DNA of 57,225 nucleotides from Oehlia diaphana (taxonomy: Eukaryota; Glomeromycota; Glomeromycetes; Glomerales; Glomeraceae), in contig QZLH01000145.1 of assembly GCA_003833135.1 (NCBI GenBank), forward strand, positions 57,199-114,423. The letters are read 5' to 3'. Within the stretch, counting starts at the first letter, position 1; the number at the start of each line of letters is the position of its first letter. The translations under genes and the position numbers were made by a program. The notes beneath the pieces were generated by a model, which made no database searches, was not told the origin of the DNA, and worked only from the letters and a program-made list of their open reading frames with translations. Of the stretch, positions 1 through 13,537 are shown piece after piece.

Positions 1-306
1 TAATAGTTAATAAAATATTAAATAAAATGTAAAAATAAAAAAATACTATTTATATTTTATTTAGTATCTCATCAAATATTAATCCTAGAAATACAATTTT
101 ACTACCATTAGATTCGTCGTATTGAGATGATTCCAATGAACTATATTTCATCTTTTTCTGATCACTGGATCAAAAGTTAGCAAACTGCCTGATTGGTGAC
201 GGTATTTGGCAAAAATGCCAATCAGTCACTAATCGATCACCAATCAGCTACCTGATTGGTGCCTGATTGGTGACTGATTGATACCTGATTTTTCACTTTT
301 TGACCT
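1..306. repeat. Right arm of a palindromic foldback element, cut by the window edge
   Basis: This stretch matches the right half of the complete element at 55087-55639: same order of blocks, including the segment from ATTAATCCTAGAAATACAAT to AAAAGTTAGCAAACTGCC, then alternating CTGATTGG / CCAATCAG boxes, ending in TTTTTGACCT. The left arm lies outside the window. No protein is encoded, so it is a non-autonomous element or MITE-like repeat (inference). Confidence 0.75.
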
Positions 307-1502
307 GTGTATTTAATGGTAGTGTTATAGTCTAATACAATTTAATGGTAATGTCATATTCTAATAATAATAGTATAACTTAGTATTATAATTTAAAAGT
401 AATATCATTTCTTTGCAATAGGTATATATTAAAATTATTGTAATTATTTAATTATTAAATAAAAAATGTTGCAAAATGATTTTTTTTAATATATTATTAT
501 AAAAAAATGTTTTTGCAACATTTTTATAATTAATTTAATGAAAAAATATTGCAAAATATTTTTTCAAAGTAATTTTAATTAAAAAAATGTAAAATATTTT
601 TTCAAAGTAATTTTAATTAAAAAATATTTTTGCAATATTATATTATTAATTAATTTAATAAAAAAATGTTATGAAATATTTTAGTATAAATTATAATTAA
701 AAAATTTTCACAACATTTTTTATTATAGGACTGAATTGGATTAAATTAAATAACTGGTCTGGTCTATATATATATATATATAAGTTTAGTTCTAGGTTAT
801 CTTTAATATAATTCAGAATTTCAGATTGGATTGAAATGAAGCAAGTATTAATTGAAAGGATTTTATTTATAATATTGTTAAAATAAAATGTATTTTAAAA
901 AATTTAATAAATTGAAGATGTATAGTAAAAATTATTATATTTGAAAGTATATTCAGTTGTAAAGTAGATTATATAAAAGCAATTGCATTTATTTTAACAT
1001 TTTGCCTTAATTTAGAAGAAATAGTTAATAAAAATTATAATTTAAGTAATTTAAGTATAAAATATATCTGATATTACATTAATTTTCAATTTAAATAAAA
1101 CTGCTCATATAAATGAATATTTGATGATATTCTAAATTAATATAACATATTGTTATACTCCTATACTCTTATAATCCAAAAATCCAGTATTATTATTATT
1201 TTTTCAACATTGGTGGTATTGCTGTGTCTATTAGAACCATTTTCTATTTCAATTCTATGTAATATTTTTAGCTTTTATTTCAAAATTAATTGATCATTTA
1301 AATTATTTATAAATAATTTTATATAATTTTGGTTATTATGCTTCATTTTAAATATAATATAATTATACTACATTAATTTTTTTTTTTTCTTTTAAAAAAA
1401 AAAAAAGAAATTATAAAGTTTCATCAGAATGTTTTTAAACATTTATTTTAATTTAATGTAAGATTTAAGATCCCACTTTTAATAAGATGTAATTATAATT
1501 AT
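307..1502. other. AT-rich intergenic spacer with short inverted and tandem repeats
   Basis: No credible coding region. Between about 465 and 720 there are several copies of TGTTGCAAAA / TTTTGCAACA-like words in both orientations. A 38-bp unit is duplicated in tandem at 553-590 and 591-628. A (TA)n run lies near 767-782 and an A-rich run near 1395-1407. The last part is probably the 3' flank of the gene ending at 1503. Confidence 0.6.
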
Positions 1503-3013
1503 TTAGAGTTTTTCTTGACGCGGAGATTCTAAAAAATATGTAAAAAATAAATTAGCATACAAACGTATGTTTTCAAGAAATGATGATAAAAATATTTACC
1601 AGGTCCCAGTGGACGAAGAGGACGCGTATTTAATTCCGAAGAAGAATCAGGACTAGATTTGGAGTTATTGGGTGGAACAGTTCTTCCAATACCAATATGG
1701 CCATTTAGTCCTGTTCTAACAACAGAATTTGTTGGACCTGCTGTCCCAACAGATGGCTCTCCACCTCTCCTCTCCATTAATAGATAATGCATTTGCATTC
1801 TTAACCCATAACAAATATTTTTTACACTTTGAATTTCTTCTTGCATTCTCACATTTTCCGTCATAATTGCGTCTAAATCCATTAGATTAAAACTTAAATT
1901 TTCAATTTCATTCTTCATATGATCATCTCCCGATAAAAGAAGTTCATGAGCTGATGAACTTGAAGGTTGTCCTTCAGAATTTGATAATATTCCTTTTGAA
2001 TCTGTAAAATTTGACAACCAATTAGACATAGCAGAGACCTGATTTTCTAACAAGCTTACTGTGCTATTAAGTTCTTGAATATTTGTTTTTAATCGTTGAT
2101 TCTCTTGTTCGAGAGCTTCATTACGTTGTTTATACATATTAAAAAATCCTTTCAATGGCTCATAGCTACATGAATCAATATGATCCAATAAATCAAGTTG
2201 ACGACCTTCCCAAAGACAACCAAATTCCGCATGATGACAAGTAACAGGTTTTTCTGGACATTCTTCAAGATGTAAAGTATGTTCTGATTGAATACGTGTA
2301 GTATGACAAAAAGAACATTCTATATTTTTGACTGGACAGTTAGATTTGTGTCCCTTTATAAAAACGTGTATTAATTTAATTTATCTAAAATAAATAAATA
2401 ACCATAAAAAAGGGGGGGGGGGGGGTGTACGAAATATTAAAATTGTGATAAAGAAAATTTACCTCTAAAATAGATAATTGAACTTTAGCTTCACAATTTT
2501 CACATTTAACCATTCTAGCTTTACAATTTTCCATGTGTTTTGATAAATCTTTTTTAAAAACAATTTCTTTACATTCTTCGTTATAACATGATAATTGGGC
2601 AAATAAACATTCTTCCTTGATATGAGTAATTAACAATTGACGTTGTCCTTTATAAGGACATCCATCATTTTTATTTGGACAGTAAGTTAATAATTCATTA
2701 ACCATGTTTGCAATTATTTTTGCGGCAGGTCGAAGTTCATTAACATTAGAAATATGTGATCGGTCAACTGGACAAGTTGATCTTGTTGATAATGCTTGAG
2801 TAATACAATTCTTGCAAAATGTGTGACTGACAAAATGTTTAAGTGTGAATGGAATTAGTTACTGATATATTGTTAAACAAAACAGCGAAAATATAAAAAA
2901 TTTAATTACCCGCAAGATTCTATAACTACAGGATCAACGAAAGGTGTTTGACAGACACAACATATAAGATTGGAATTAACTGATTCTACATAAACAACAG
3001 AATTTAAATCCAT
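1503..3013 (-). CDS. RING finger / TRAF-type zinc finger protein with C-terminal coiled coil
   Basis: Predicted 415 aa from four exons (3013-2910, 2826-2463, 2353-1600, 1528-1503). An N-terminal RING is visible: C18-x2-C21, C34-G-H36, C39-x2-C42, C53-x2-D56, with Asp in the last metal position, as in some LNX-type RINGs. Residues about 75-210 hold repeated Cys/His units of the TRAF-type zinc finger kind. A coiled coil (about 225-280, EQENQRLKTNIQELNSTVSL) and a Ser/Asn-rich tail follow. No MATH/TRAF-C domain is seen. This architecture suggests an E3 ubiquitin ligase or signalling scaffold; substrates are unknown. The start is the only ATG before the RING. The second intron carries a 14-G run. 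Splice sites and frame agree throughout; family assignment is firm, function inferred. Confidence 0.85.
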
Positions 3014-4004
3014 TCTTATAATAAAAAGGAAAGAGGTCCAATTGATTCTATTCGAAAAAAAATAGAAAAAATTAGATTATTAATTTGAACACTGAATCCT
3101 GATTCAGAAATTCAAGTTTTATGAAAAGTGCCATCTGTATAATTCATGTATTTATCTAATCATTTGTAGATCAACACTATCTTAATCATAACTACTTCAC
3201 TGATCAGTCATTGGAAGATTGTTTACTATTTGTCAGTTAACAGATTGGTTTACACAATTTATTTTCAGTGATACCGAAAAAATTACGGAAAAGTCCGCGA
3301 AATGATATCTCAAATTTTAATTCATGAATTAATTTCTAAAATAAGTTTTAAGTTTCGGAGATAACTGTCTAAGTAAATTTTCAAAACTAAAAGAATAAGA
3401 AAGGATTCAAAAAGAACCTTTGTATCGAATTGATCAAAGCAAGGATTCAATGTTGTAATTTATGATCACTATTCGTTTTTTTGCTGTGAAAACCACAAGT
3501 TTCCTCATGACAAACGTCGATCAGGCTGACGTCATCAAAGAGAACACTCAAAAGAAAAAAAACCAGTCACAAATCTTGATTTATCCTAAAAAGTAAAAAA
3601 AAATAGTATATAAAAAACAAAAAGTTCTAAGTCCTAGGTAAATTATAAATATTTCCCTCCCCTTACATTTTTCTAGTTGTTTACTTATCAAGCGTTGGAA
3701 ATAATTGATCGATTCGCCAAATCGTGATAATATCCTTCGTTCTCGCGAAACTATTCGAATTTTCAAGGTTTTACAACCTTCTGGAGTCTTGTTGATAAGC
3801 AACTATCGGACATTTATCCGTTCTTTTACTCTTTAGTTCCCTAAAGCATTTTTTTTTTTATTACATTTTTTGGTCGTTCTTTTAAATTAAATCATAATTT
3901 TGGTTTTTTGCATCTCGATCCTTATCTTCGACCCAAAAGTGACCTACATTTTAGACCAGTACGGTGAACCTACTACGGAATCGTTTCCTGAATCAAACGA
4001 CAAT
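3014..4004. promoter_or_regulatory. Divergent intergenic region between the TRAF-like and HMG genes
   Basis: Nearly 1 kb separates the two start codons. It contains a perfect palindromic CRE/ATF site (entered separately) and pyrimidine-rich stretches near 3850-3910 upstream of the HMG gene. The short ORFs here show no protein-like composition. Confidence 0.5.
3527..3534. promoter_or_regulatory. Palindromic CRE-like site TGACGTCA
   Basis: An exact TGACGTCA octamer, the consensus of ATF/CREB-type bZIP factors, lies about 470 bp upstream of the HMG gene and 510 bp upstream of the TRAF-like gene. In such AT-rich DNA a perfect CRE is unlikely by chance, but binding is inference. Confidence 0.45.
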
Positions 4005-6116
4005 ATGTCTTCAAAGGTAAGAACAAGAGAAAACCTGTTTTTTCATGTATTTTCTTCTTATTCATTGTAAAGTTGTTTTCACTTGGCTTTTTTTTAGATC
4101 TAACTTTATTTGGTTGTTTCAATACTTTACAACAACAATAGTCAAGGCAAAAGCAACCCACATTCAAAGCAGTTGCGGCTAACGATGGTATTTATAATTT
4201 AATAATCATTCTTTGTTTTATATAATCTACTCCGTTGATCACTTAAATATGATTAGATCTCAAATACAAGAGGAAATATAAAGAACTTAAGAAGAAGATC
4301 CGAGAAATGGAGGAGGTAATAATGGCATCTTTTTTTTAAAATTGTTGTCTTATCGAGCGAATTTGAAAATTTTTTTTTCAATTTATCAATCTAGGAAAAT
4401 GAAAAACTGTCACTCAAACTAACCAGAGCAAAGAAAAATATACAGCGGTTAAAAATAGAGAGAAGGTAACAAATGGTTTATGTCAAACTATGTTTCTAAT
4501 TTACTCCTTGTTTATTTTATTCTCTTTTTCCAAATTATAGCTTCTTATTTGATCGGTTAGAACAATCACAACCCACTAATGAGTCTGAATCCGACACAAC
4601 ATCATCGCCTCCAAGAGCGATAGATTCGGAGGAGGATTTATCTTCGGTGGGTAGTGACAGCAATGATGATAATGGCTCACATGCTATATCTATGAAACAG
4701 TGACGCAATTGTTTAAAACATCGCAACCAAAATCATATTGCTTTTAAAAATGCCATAAAGTGGGGGATTGAGGAAGTTATTTATTTTTTTTGCAATTTAT
4801 TTTCGTTTACAAATTATTAAAGCGTGAAAGATACATATAATTGGTTGCTTGTTATAATATTTAATTATTCAATCCATATATTATTCGATGTATCTAACTT
4901 TGATTTCCCCCTTGCCCTTTCCCCTTACCTTTTGATGTATTTTATACTCACTTTCGAAATCTACCAATCCCTTATTTGATTCCTTTTAAAAAATCCAATA
5001 AACAAAACATGGATGAATCAATATCATATATATTTTTTCAACTATCAAATTCGTATTTTGGTTTATTGGATATATTTCTATCTTTTGATAAACCAAAAAA
5101 AAAAAATATATATTATATTAATTAAAAAATTATATTATAATTCTATAATTAAATTTGTGTGTTATATGAATTTATATTCTTCCTGCGGAAATATATATTT
5201 ATTTTAAAAGTCTGCGGAAGAATTGTTAGAAGATCATCGTACCGGAAAACGAAAAAAGCAAAATAGGGATCCAAACGCGCCAAAACGTCCAAGAAACGCC
5301 TTCCTAATGTATTGTAAATCTCAACGCGATCAAGCAAGAGAAGAAAATCAAAATAAAGGATTTCAAGACGTTACCAGAATTTTGAGTCAAAAATGGAAAG
5401 ATTTACCGAATGAGGAAAAACAGGTTCGTGTTACATATACAAAATTATGATTCCTTCGTATATTATATTTGTGACAAATTTAACTTGCCGTTTTTACAAA
5501 ATAACAGAAATATTATGATATGTATAACAAAGAAAAACAACGTTATGAAATAGAAATGTCTTCTTATGTTGGTACATCTTCACAATTCGGATATATTCAG
5601 CAAGATGAAGGTATACAAAATGAAGTTACCACTTACTTTGTTGAAGGTAACAACGTGTCTAATCATCATCATCATGAAGATGGTGAATCGTATAGAAATG
5701 ATATTAGCGGTGAAGTTAAATCCTCGCTGACAACAGTTGAAACTTCGCGGGTAGCAACAACATCAGGATCACCGTATAATAATAATCATTCTTATGAACA
5801 ATATATTAATGAGAATGAGAGAGGTATTGGATCAGAATTTGAAGAGGAAGAGTTTGTTGAAACAAAAGATGATGTTAAATTAGATATCGGAGGAGATGAA
5901 TATGAATCAGATACTGATAGCGAGAAGATTGATGAATTAGCAGCAGATATTAATTATAATAATAAGAGACGTCACTCAAGAGCTGAACGTGAAGAAGCGA
6001 TGGAATGTGAAGATGAGGTAAGAATGGAAGATGAAGATAACGAAGGTGAAGCTGGTGATAACAAAGAAGAAAATATTGTTAATGAAACTGGAGCATCCGA
6101 AAATGATGAAATTTAA
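4005..6116 (+). CDS. INO80-type coiled coil plus HMG-box protein (Nhp10/Nht1-like)
   Basis: Model of 371 aa from seven exons: 4005-4016, 4142-4187, 4257-4315, 4395-4465, 4541-4646, 5211-5423, 5508-6116. Residues about 20-75 form a basic coiled coil with the pattern KYKRKYKELKKKI ... KKNIQRLKIERSFLFDRLE, the signature of INO80 subunit E and the N-terminal part of fungal Nhp10/Nht1. An HMG box follows at about 119-187 (DPNAPKRPRNAFLMYC), then a long acidic tail rich in Glu/Asp. Together these point to the HMG subunit of the INO80 chromatin remodeller, binding DNA or nucleosomes in the nucleus. The fifth intron is unusually long (564 nt) and uses donor GTGGGT in phase 0. If it is not spliced, translation stops at TGA 4701-4703, giving only the coiled-coil part. 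Two separate genes are possible, but the HMG exon has no start codon of its own. Confidence 0.75.
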
Positions 6117-6643
6117 TTATACAAGAATATCGATTCTTTTAGTATAAAAAAATCGCGGTATTTTTCAATAGTATATAAAATTCAATACTATTAAATCTAT
6201 GTAAACTTTTTTTTCTATGTAGTAACCTTTTATTAAAATATGGTTTATTATTTTTGTTTTTGATGTTTTTGGTTTTTTTCTAGATTCATTTTAATAAACT
6301 TCTATTATATTCAATAGAATATCGTTGTAGGATGAATCATCTTATTCTAACATAATTTGTAGTATTTTTCTCTGGCCAAGGCAATCACTTTATGTGGCCT
6401 TAGAGCTGTCAGCATATTCTAACATAATTTACATAATTGAATAACTATAAAAACAACAATTTAATAATTTTTTTTTTTTTTGATACAAATTCTATATACC
6501 AGGGATCTAAATTTGATTGGGTGATAACATAAATCATTTATTTATTCGTTCTTTCATAAATTAAACAAATATAGTTTAAAGAAATTAAGAAATTTTAAAT
6601 ACGAATAAACAAAATGCTAAAAAAAAAAGTTTTTTAATAAATT
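6117..6643. other. Intergenic: HMG gene 3' flank and KMO upstream region
   Basis: AT-rich, no coding potential. The word ATTCTAACATAATTT occurs twice (near 6344 and 6416), flanking a GGCC...GGCC segment that could form a weak hairpin. Possible TATA-like words near 6430-6600 are not specific in this base composition. Confidence 0.4.
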
Positions 6644-8653
<2,010 letters not shown>

Positions 8654-9561
8654 TCAAATAGTTTATGAAATATAATGCATTATGAGTTTAAGTTCTATTT
8701 TTTTTTTTATTAAATTTTCAAAATTTCAAATTTTATATTAAAAATTATTTAAAAAAAATTATATTTGGTGGATAAATATTCATTACCAATGTTATTTTTT
8801 GTGTTCTTGTAATACGAAAATGGTGGTCATATCGAAGGATCGGCCCATTATTAGAAATATATCATGATCAATCAGATCGAATATATTTAATATTTTGCTC
8901 GGGGTTTTTTTATTATGCTTTTCTTTCCCAACTCTTTCTTCATCTTTCTCACTATTTTAAAAACAAACTAAATTATCTATTTATACAAATTGTACAATTA
9001 TAAAATAAATATGTACCGAAAAGGTTTACAAAAAAAAATAAAAAAAAAAGAATATAATAAATTTGATTTTTTTTTTGTTTCATGATAACACTTATATATT
9101 CGATTATAAAGAGGAACAAAGTGTGTGAAACTCGTTCCATGGCGACAGATTCTTTAAAGAGTTGGGAAAGAGTAGTTGAAGAAACGTTTGGTCTTATACT
9201 ATCATGTGTGACGTAAAAATTTTCAGGTATTTGGGTCATTAATATGTTGTATTATGTTGCACCACAGAATACTGAACCATTTTTAGAAACATGTAAATTA
9301 GAAAAAACTGCAAATTCATTTCAACAGAGTGACAAAAAAATCTTTATATAACCTAATATATCATCTGACATTTTTTTATTAACATGAATAAACTAAACCA
9401 ACTTTTCACTACGGACCATGATATTTTTACTTTCAATACAACTAAAGAACTAAGTTATAAAAAGAGTAAGAGAAAAGGTTTAATATTTAAGTTTATTGAT
9501 TAAAAAAAAGGGACTAAAATAAAATGCTAAAAAAAAAAATATTTTTAAACTAAATAGGGTA
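8654..9561. other. Intergenic spacer between KMO and the hypothetical gene at 9562
   Basis: AT-rich with several A/T homopolymers. Short ORFs on either strand (for example 8973-9239, minus) lack family features and consist largely of low-complexity hydrophobic residues. No RNA gene seen. Confidence 0.45.
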
Positions 9562-11308
9562 ATGGATAGCTATCGCAGACCAAGAGATGTTGTCTTTCCT
9601 ACACCTAGTCCTGTTCCAGAATATATACGCAAAGCAACCATAAGGAGAATAATACAACAACAGCAACAGGAGAGAATAGGGAGAGACAACAATACTTCTG
9701 AGAACAGTTCACAAAATAATAATAATATTATTATTATAGACTTACAACAAGAAGAAAATGTAGACAAGACTGTTACAACAACAAAAACATCTACCATAAG
9801 TTCAGAGATTAATGGTATAGATCATAGTAAAAAGATAAATGGACACTTTAGTACTCGAGAAATAAATAATAGTGAGAATAACCGGAAAATGCCAATAGAT
9901 CATGAGGATGATGAATCTGAGAAGGAATCATCAAATTCCAATGAAAACATATCAAATAATAAGGACAATAATGAATCTACGCAGGAAATAATATCATCTT
10001 CGCAAGATCAAGAATCATCAAATAAAGAACCAATAAATCCTGAGCCACCACCCAAGCCACCGGATGATGGAAATGGAGAGTCTAGTAATAATAAAAAAGA
10101 TTCTGGAAAGTCTATATTGAAAGGCCAGAATGATGATAAGGAAGAGGAAGAAGAAGAAGAAAGTAGTGATGATTCTTTACCAGATGAAGAAACTCTTGTA
10201 AATAAACTGGAAGAATTAACGGCAAAGAAAAAACAATTATGGCAACAGTTACGTGATGCGAAAGCAAAACAAGCCAAAAAGGAACATGCTGTCTCAAATA
10301 ATGAATCAATAAATAATAATTTGCGGGAGTATGTTAATTTGTTTCAATTAATTAATTTTTTTTCTGAGAATATATATTATGTTAAATTATTTTATTATTA
10401 GAAATAATAATTATTTATTCAAATTCTAACAATACGATTAATTTTAATTTTATTTTTTATTTATTTTTTTGTAATAAAATAATTTTAAATTTTCTTCTTT
10501 TTTTTCCGAATAATTAGGGAAACATCGTCAAATTATAATACTGGGATGCACGATCAACCGTATAGAGTAGATAGGCATAACAGTATGTTTGGTTTTTATG
10601 AGTTTTGATATTTATTTTTACGACATTTTCATTTTTATTTATATCAAAAAATTGAATTTTTGATTTATATTCAAGTACAACCTCCTAGTTATATACCACC
10701 AACCCGCGATCATTATGATTCCAACTATCTATCTCCATATCATCATCATGAAGATGATTTTACCGCATTTCATCATCAATTACCATTTGGAATAAAACGT
10801 ATGAATGAACAAACCCCACCGACTCTTGGGCAAATGAATAAAAGGATGCGACATCCACCAAACGGAATGCATTATGAGATGAATCATGGTACTCCTAGTA
10901 TGTATGGTCTACCGCCAACTGGACCGAGTGCGATGACAGGAAACGGAATGATGGTATAATGTTAATTTTGGTTATTGTATTTTAAAAAATTTTTTTTTTT
11001 TAAAAAAAAAGAAAATTTTTATAGGTACATATTACTAATCCTTTTAATTTGTCTTAGGGACGAGGAAGGGATGATCCATATCCATATTACCATAGGAATG
11101 AATTCAGACCACCTCCTCCTACTGCACCATATTTAGATAGATACGGTCGTGGATCAATAAATAATATACAGCGGGTAATTTAAATTTTATTAGTTGTTAA
11201 CGTCTTTATGATTTATTGAAAGTATTAAATGTATTATTTAAATAGCGATTGTCTGGAAATCCACCAAACAGACCTGCTAGGCCACCTGATCGTTCACGTA
11301 GATATTAA
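9562..11308 (+). CDS. Hypothetical low-complexity protein with short coiled coil
   Basis: Predicted 429 aa from five exons: 9562-10328, 10518-10582, 10676-10953, 11058-11174, 11246-11308, all in frame. I do not recognise a family. The N-terminus (SYRRPRDVVFPTPSPVPEYI) looks ordered and possibly conserved. Residues about 30-185 are Asn/Ser/Gln/Glu-rich and disordered. A Glu run leads into a basic coiled coil (about 212-245, ETLVNKLEELTAKKKQLWQQ), and the rest is Pro/His/Tyr/Met-rich, ending in an Arg-rich tail (RPARPPDRSRRY). The composition suggests a nuclear RNA- or chromatin-associated scaffold, but this is only inference. In exon 3, CTCCTAG followed by TTATATACC is an alternative acceptor; the chosen one keeps the frame. 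Confidence 0.7.
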
Positions 11309-12161
11309 ATATTAACATGTTAATTAGTATATATATTTAATTATTTTTTTTTTGAATTAAAAAAAAAATTTAATTCCTTTCATGTATAATTGATTTTGTG
11401 CATGTTCTTTGAATCTTTTTTATAGTTTGATTTATTTTATTTTTAGGTCAAACATTGTATATAGTTTTGCAATATATATATATATTTTTTTATATATTTT
11501 TTTTTTTAATTTTTCAGATTTTTACCAAAAAAATTCCATTTTACAATTATTTGTATTCACTTAGAAAAATATATAATAAACTTAAATCATGATTCTATTT
11601 ATGTTCTGCGGGAGTTCCGAAGATTGGATATTTCCGGTGTTTATTAGTGTAACCTAAATAATCGATGGTGAATTGGCGAAATCTGATTACCAGAAGTTAA
11701 TCCTAATCCATTGTTATGCATAGACTAGTATATATTGGATGAAATGCAAATCCCGGTAGCGGATTACTTTACATTTGCCGAAACTATGCAATTCATAATG
11801 GAAAATCCTGAAGATAACCGTGGATATTAACGGTTGTGTTCAATTATGTGAAACTTTTTGTTGTACAAAAAACAACGTGGAAATTTTGTGCGAAAAAGAA
11901 ATCTTGTGAAACAAAAAAGAAAGTTGGTGGAATATACCTTTAACAATACAGTTTTATAAATTAAAGGGTAAATCTTCAGTTCCTCCAATATTTCTTGAAA
12001 AAGATTTTTATTTTTTTAGACAACTTATTTTCTAATACAATCTCCACAATGAATTGGTTAGGGTAAATATTAATATACCTTGCAAATAAGGTGGTTTGAT
12101 TGAGCATTTTATTTATTGATTTACTTACTATTTAATCTTTTTTTTTTGTTTTTTTACTATA
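11309..12161. other. Intergenic region upstream of mob2
   Basis: The part 11600-11900 is less AT-rich than its surroundings and probably belongs to a long 5' leader of mob2. It contains the short ORF entered separately. An ATG at 12049 followed by a GGGTAAAT donor-like sequence could be a mini first exon of mob2, but I see no acceptor that joins it in frame. Confidence 0.4.
11744..11830 (+). other. Candidate upstream ORF (28 codons) before mob2
   Basis: A short ORF beginning MQIPVADYFTFAETMQFI and ending in NRGY-stop lies about 330 nt upstream of the mob2 ATG, within a stretch of more balanced base composition. It may be a regulatory uORF in the mob2 leader or a chance ORF. Confidence 0.3.
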
Positions 12162-13075
12162 ATGATGCGTTTGGAATATTATCATAGTAAAAAAAATACT
12201 CAAAGAAGTCGTACGCGAACAACTCCAATTTCACGTCCTTTATTCCTTTCAAAACCATTTATTGATGCTTCTTTGGTTGAAGGAAGTTTTAAAAAAATTG
12301 TTGTATTGCCTAAATATGTAGATGTGGACGAATGGTTAGCCGTAAACGGTAAATAAACCCATTATTTCCTTTGAGATCTGAAATCTCTTCTCGATAAAAT
12401 TTAAATTTATAGTTATTTAAGTCAAACTAATTTTTTATTTAGTGTTCGAATTCTTTAATTATCTCAACATGTTTTATGGAACAGTCACTGATTTCTGTAC
12501 ACCGGTAAACTGCCCTACTATGAATACGGGCGCTGGGTAAGTCCAATAAAGTTATCGTTTAATTATACGTGAATTTTTTAAAATCAGCTGATAATTTATA
12601 TTTATTTCATTTATAGTTTTGAACCTTATACTTGGACAGATCAGAATCAAAAGAAAAATAAGTTACCAGCCCCAACATACATGGATTATGTAATGACTTG
12701 GGCTCAGAATCTTATCAATGATGAAAATGTTTTTCCAACAAAAGCTGGTAAGCTGCGATTATTCTTTTCAAAAAGAAACAAAAGTAAATACGTACCATTA
12801 AGTTGTCTCCTTTCATTATAACAGGACGAGAGTTTCCTAAAGATTTTCAACAAACTGTTAAAACGATATTCAAGCAATGTTTTAGAGTTTTTGCTCATAT
12901 TTACTATCAACATTATGAACAAGTATTACATTTACGTGAAGAAAAACATTTTAATTCTTTATTTGCACATTTTATTTCTTTTGCTAAAGAGTTTAATTTG
13001 TTGCCTGATAAAAAAGAGTTAGCTCCTTTGGAAGAGTTAATTGCACATATGGAAAATAATGGGAGAATCAGTTAA
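12162..13075 (+). CDS. mob2: Mob2-type NDR kinase activator
   Basis: Predicted 220 aa from four exons: 12162-12348, 12443-12536, 12617-12747, 12825-13075. Mob2 binds and activates the NDR/LATS kinase Cbk1/Orb6, controlling polarity and cell morphogenesis in fungi. The Mob fold zinc ligands are present: C81-x4-C86 (FCTPVNC) and H162-x4-H167 (AHIYYQH). Regions PLFLSKPF, SLVEGSFKKIVVLP, YVDVDEWLAVNVFEFFNYLN and the Leu-rich end fit Mob2 better than Mob1, notably the PLFL motif before the Mob core. The N-terminus before the core is short (about 25 residues), rich in Arg/Ser/Thr; a missing upstream exon is possible. Confidence 0.9.
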
Positions 13076-13537
13076 ATAAAATGAAGTTTTAACTTGGTAA
13101 GGTTGATATCAGTCATAGCTGCTAACTTACTCAATACCGATCATAGAAAATGTATGTATAATTACATATATACTATTATTTATTGCTATTTTGTTATTTT
13201 TTAATAATTTACAGTTGATTTTGTTATTTATTCTCTTGATAAAAAAAAATACATTATCTTCAACATTAGATTTTACTTTTTTTTTATGGACAATTATTTC
13301 TTTAATTACTTTTGTAATAGATTTTTACGATGTGCATTTATTATGCAAATAAAAATTTCTCATCCATTGTGATCTTAAAATTGTATGTGTAATCTTCTTT
13401 GAAAAGAATAAATTGTCGTCTAAAATCTATGTATCACAAACCGACTTGACTATTCAATGCATTATGTAAATCTATGCAGTAACACCTTGCCATCTTGTAA
13501 ATCAAAAATTTATCTAATTTGAAATGTTTTTTTTTAG
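13076..13537. other. Convergent 3' flanks of mob2 and the SmB gene
   Basis: AT-rich spacer between two convergent stop codons. Nothing recognisable apart from T-rich runs on the plus strand that could serve polyadenylation. Confidence 0.45.

Noticed and set aside
8973..9239. 88-codon minus-strand ORF downstream of KMO
   Set aside because: Low-complexity hydrophobic C-terminal part, no splice-linked exons and no family features.
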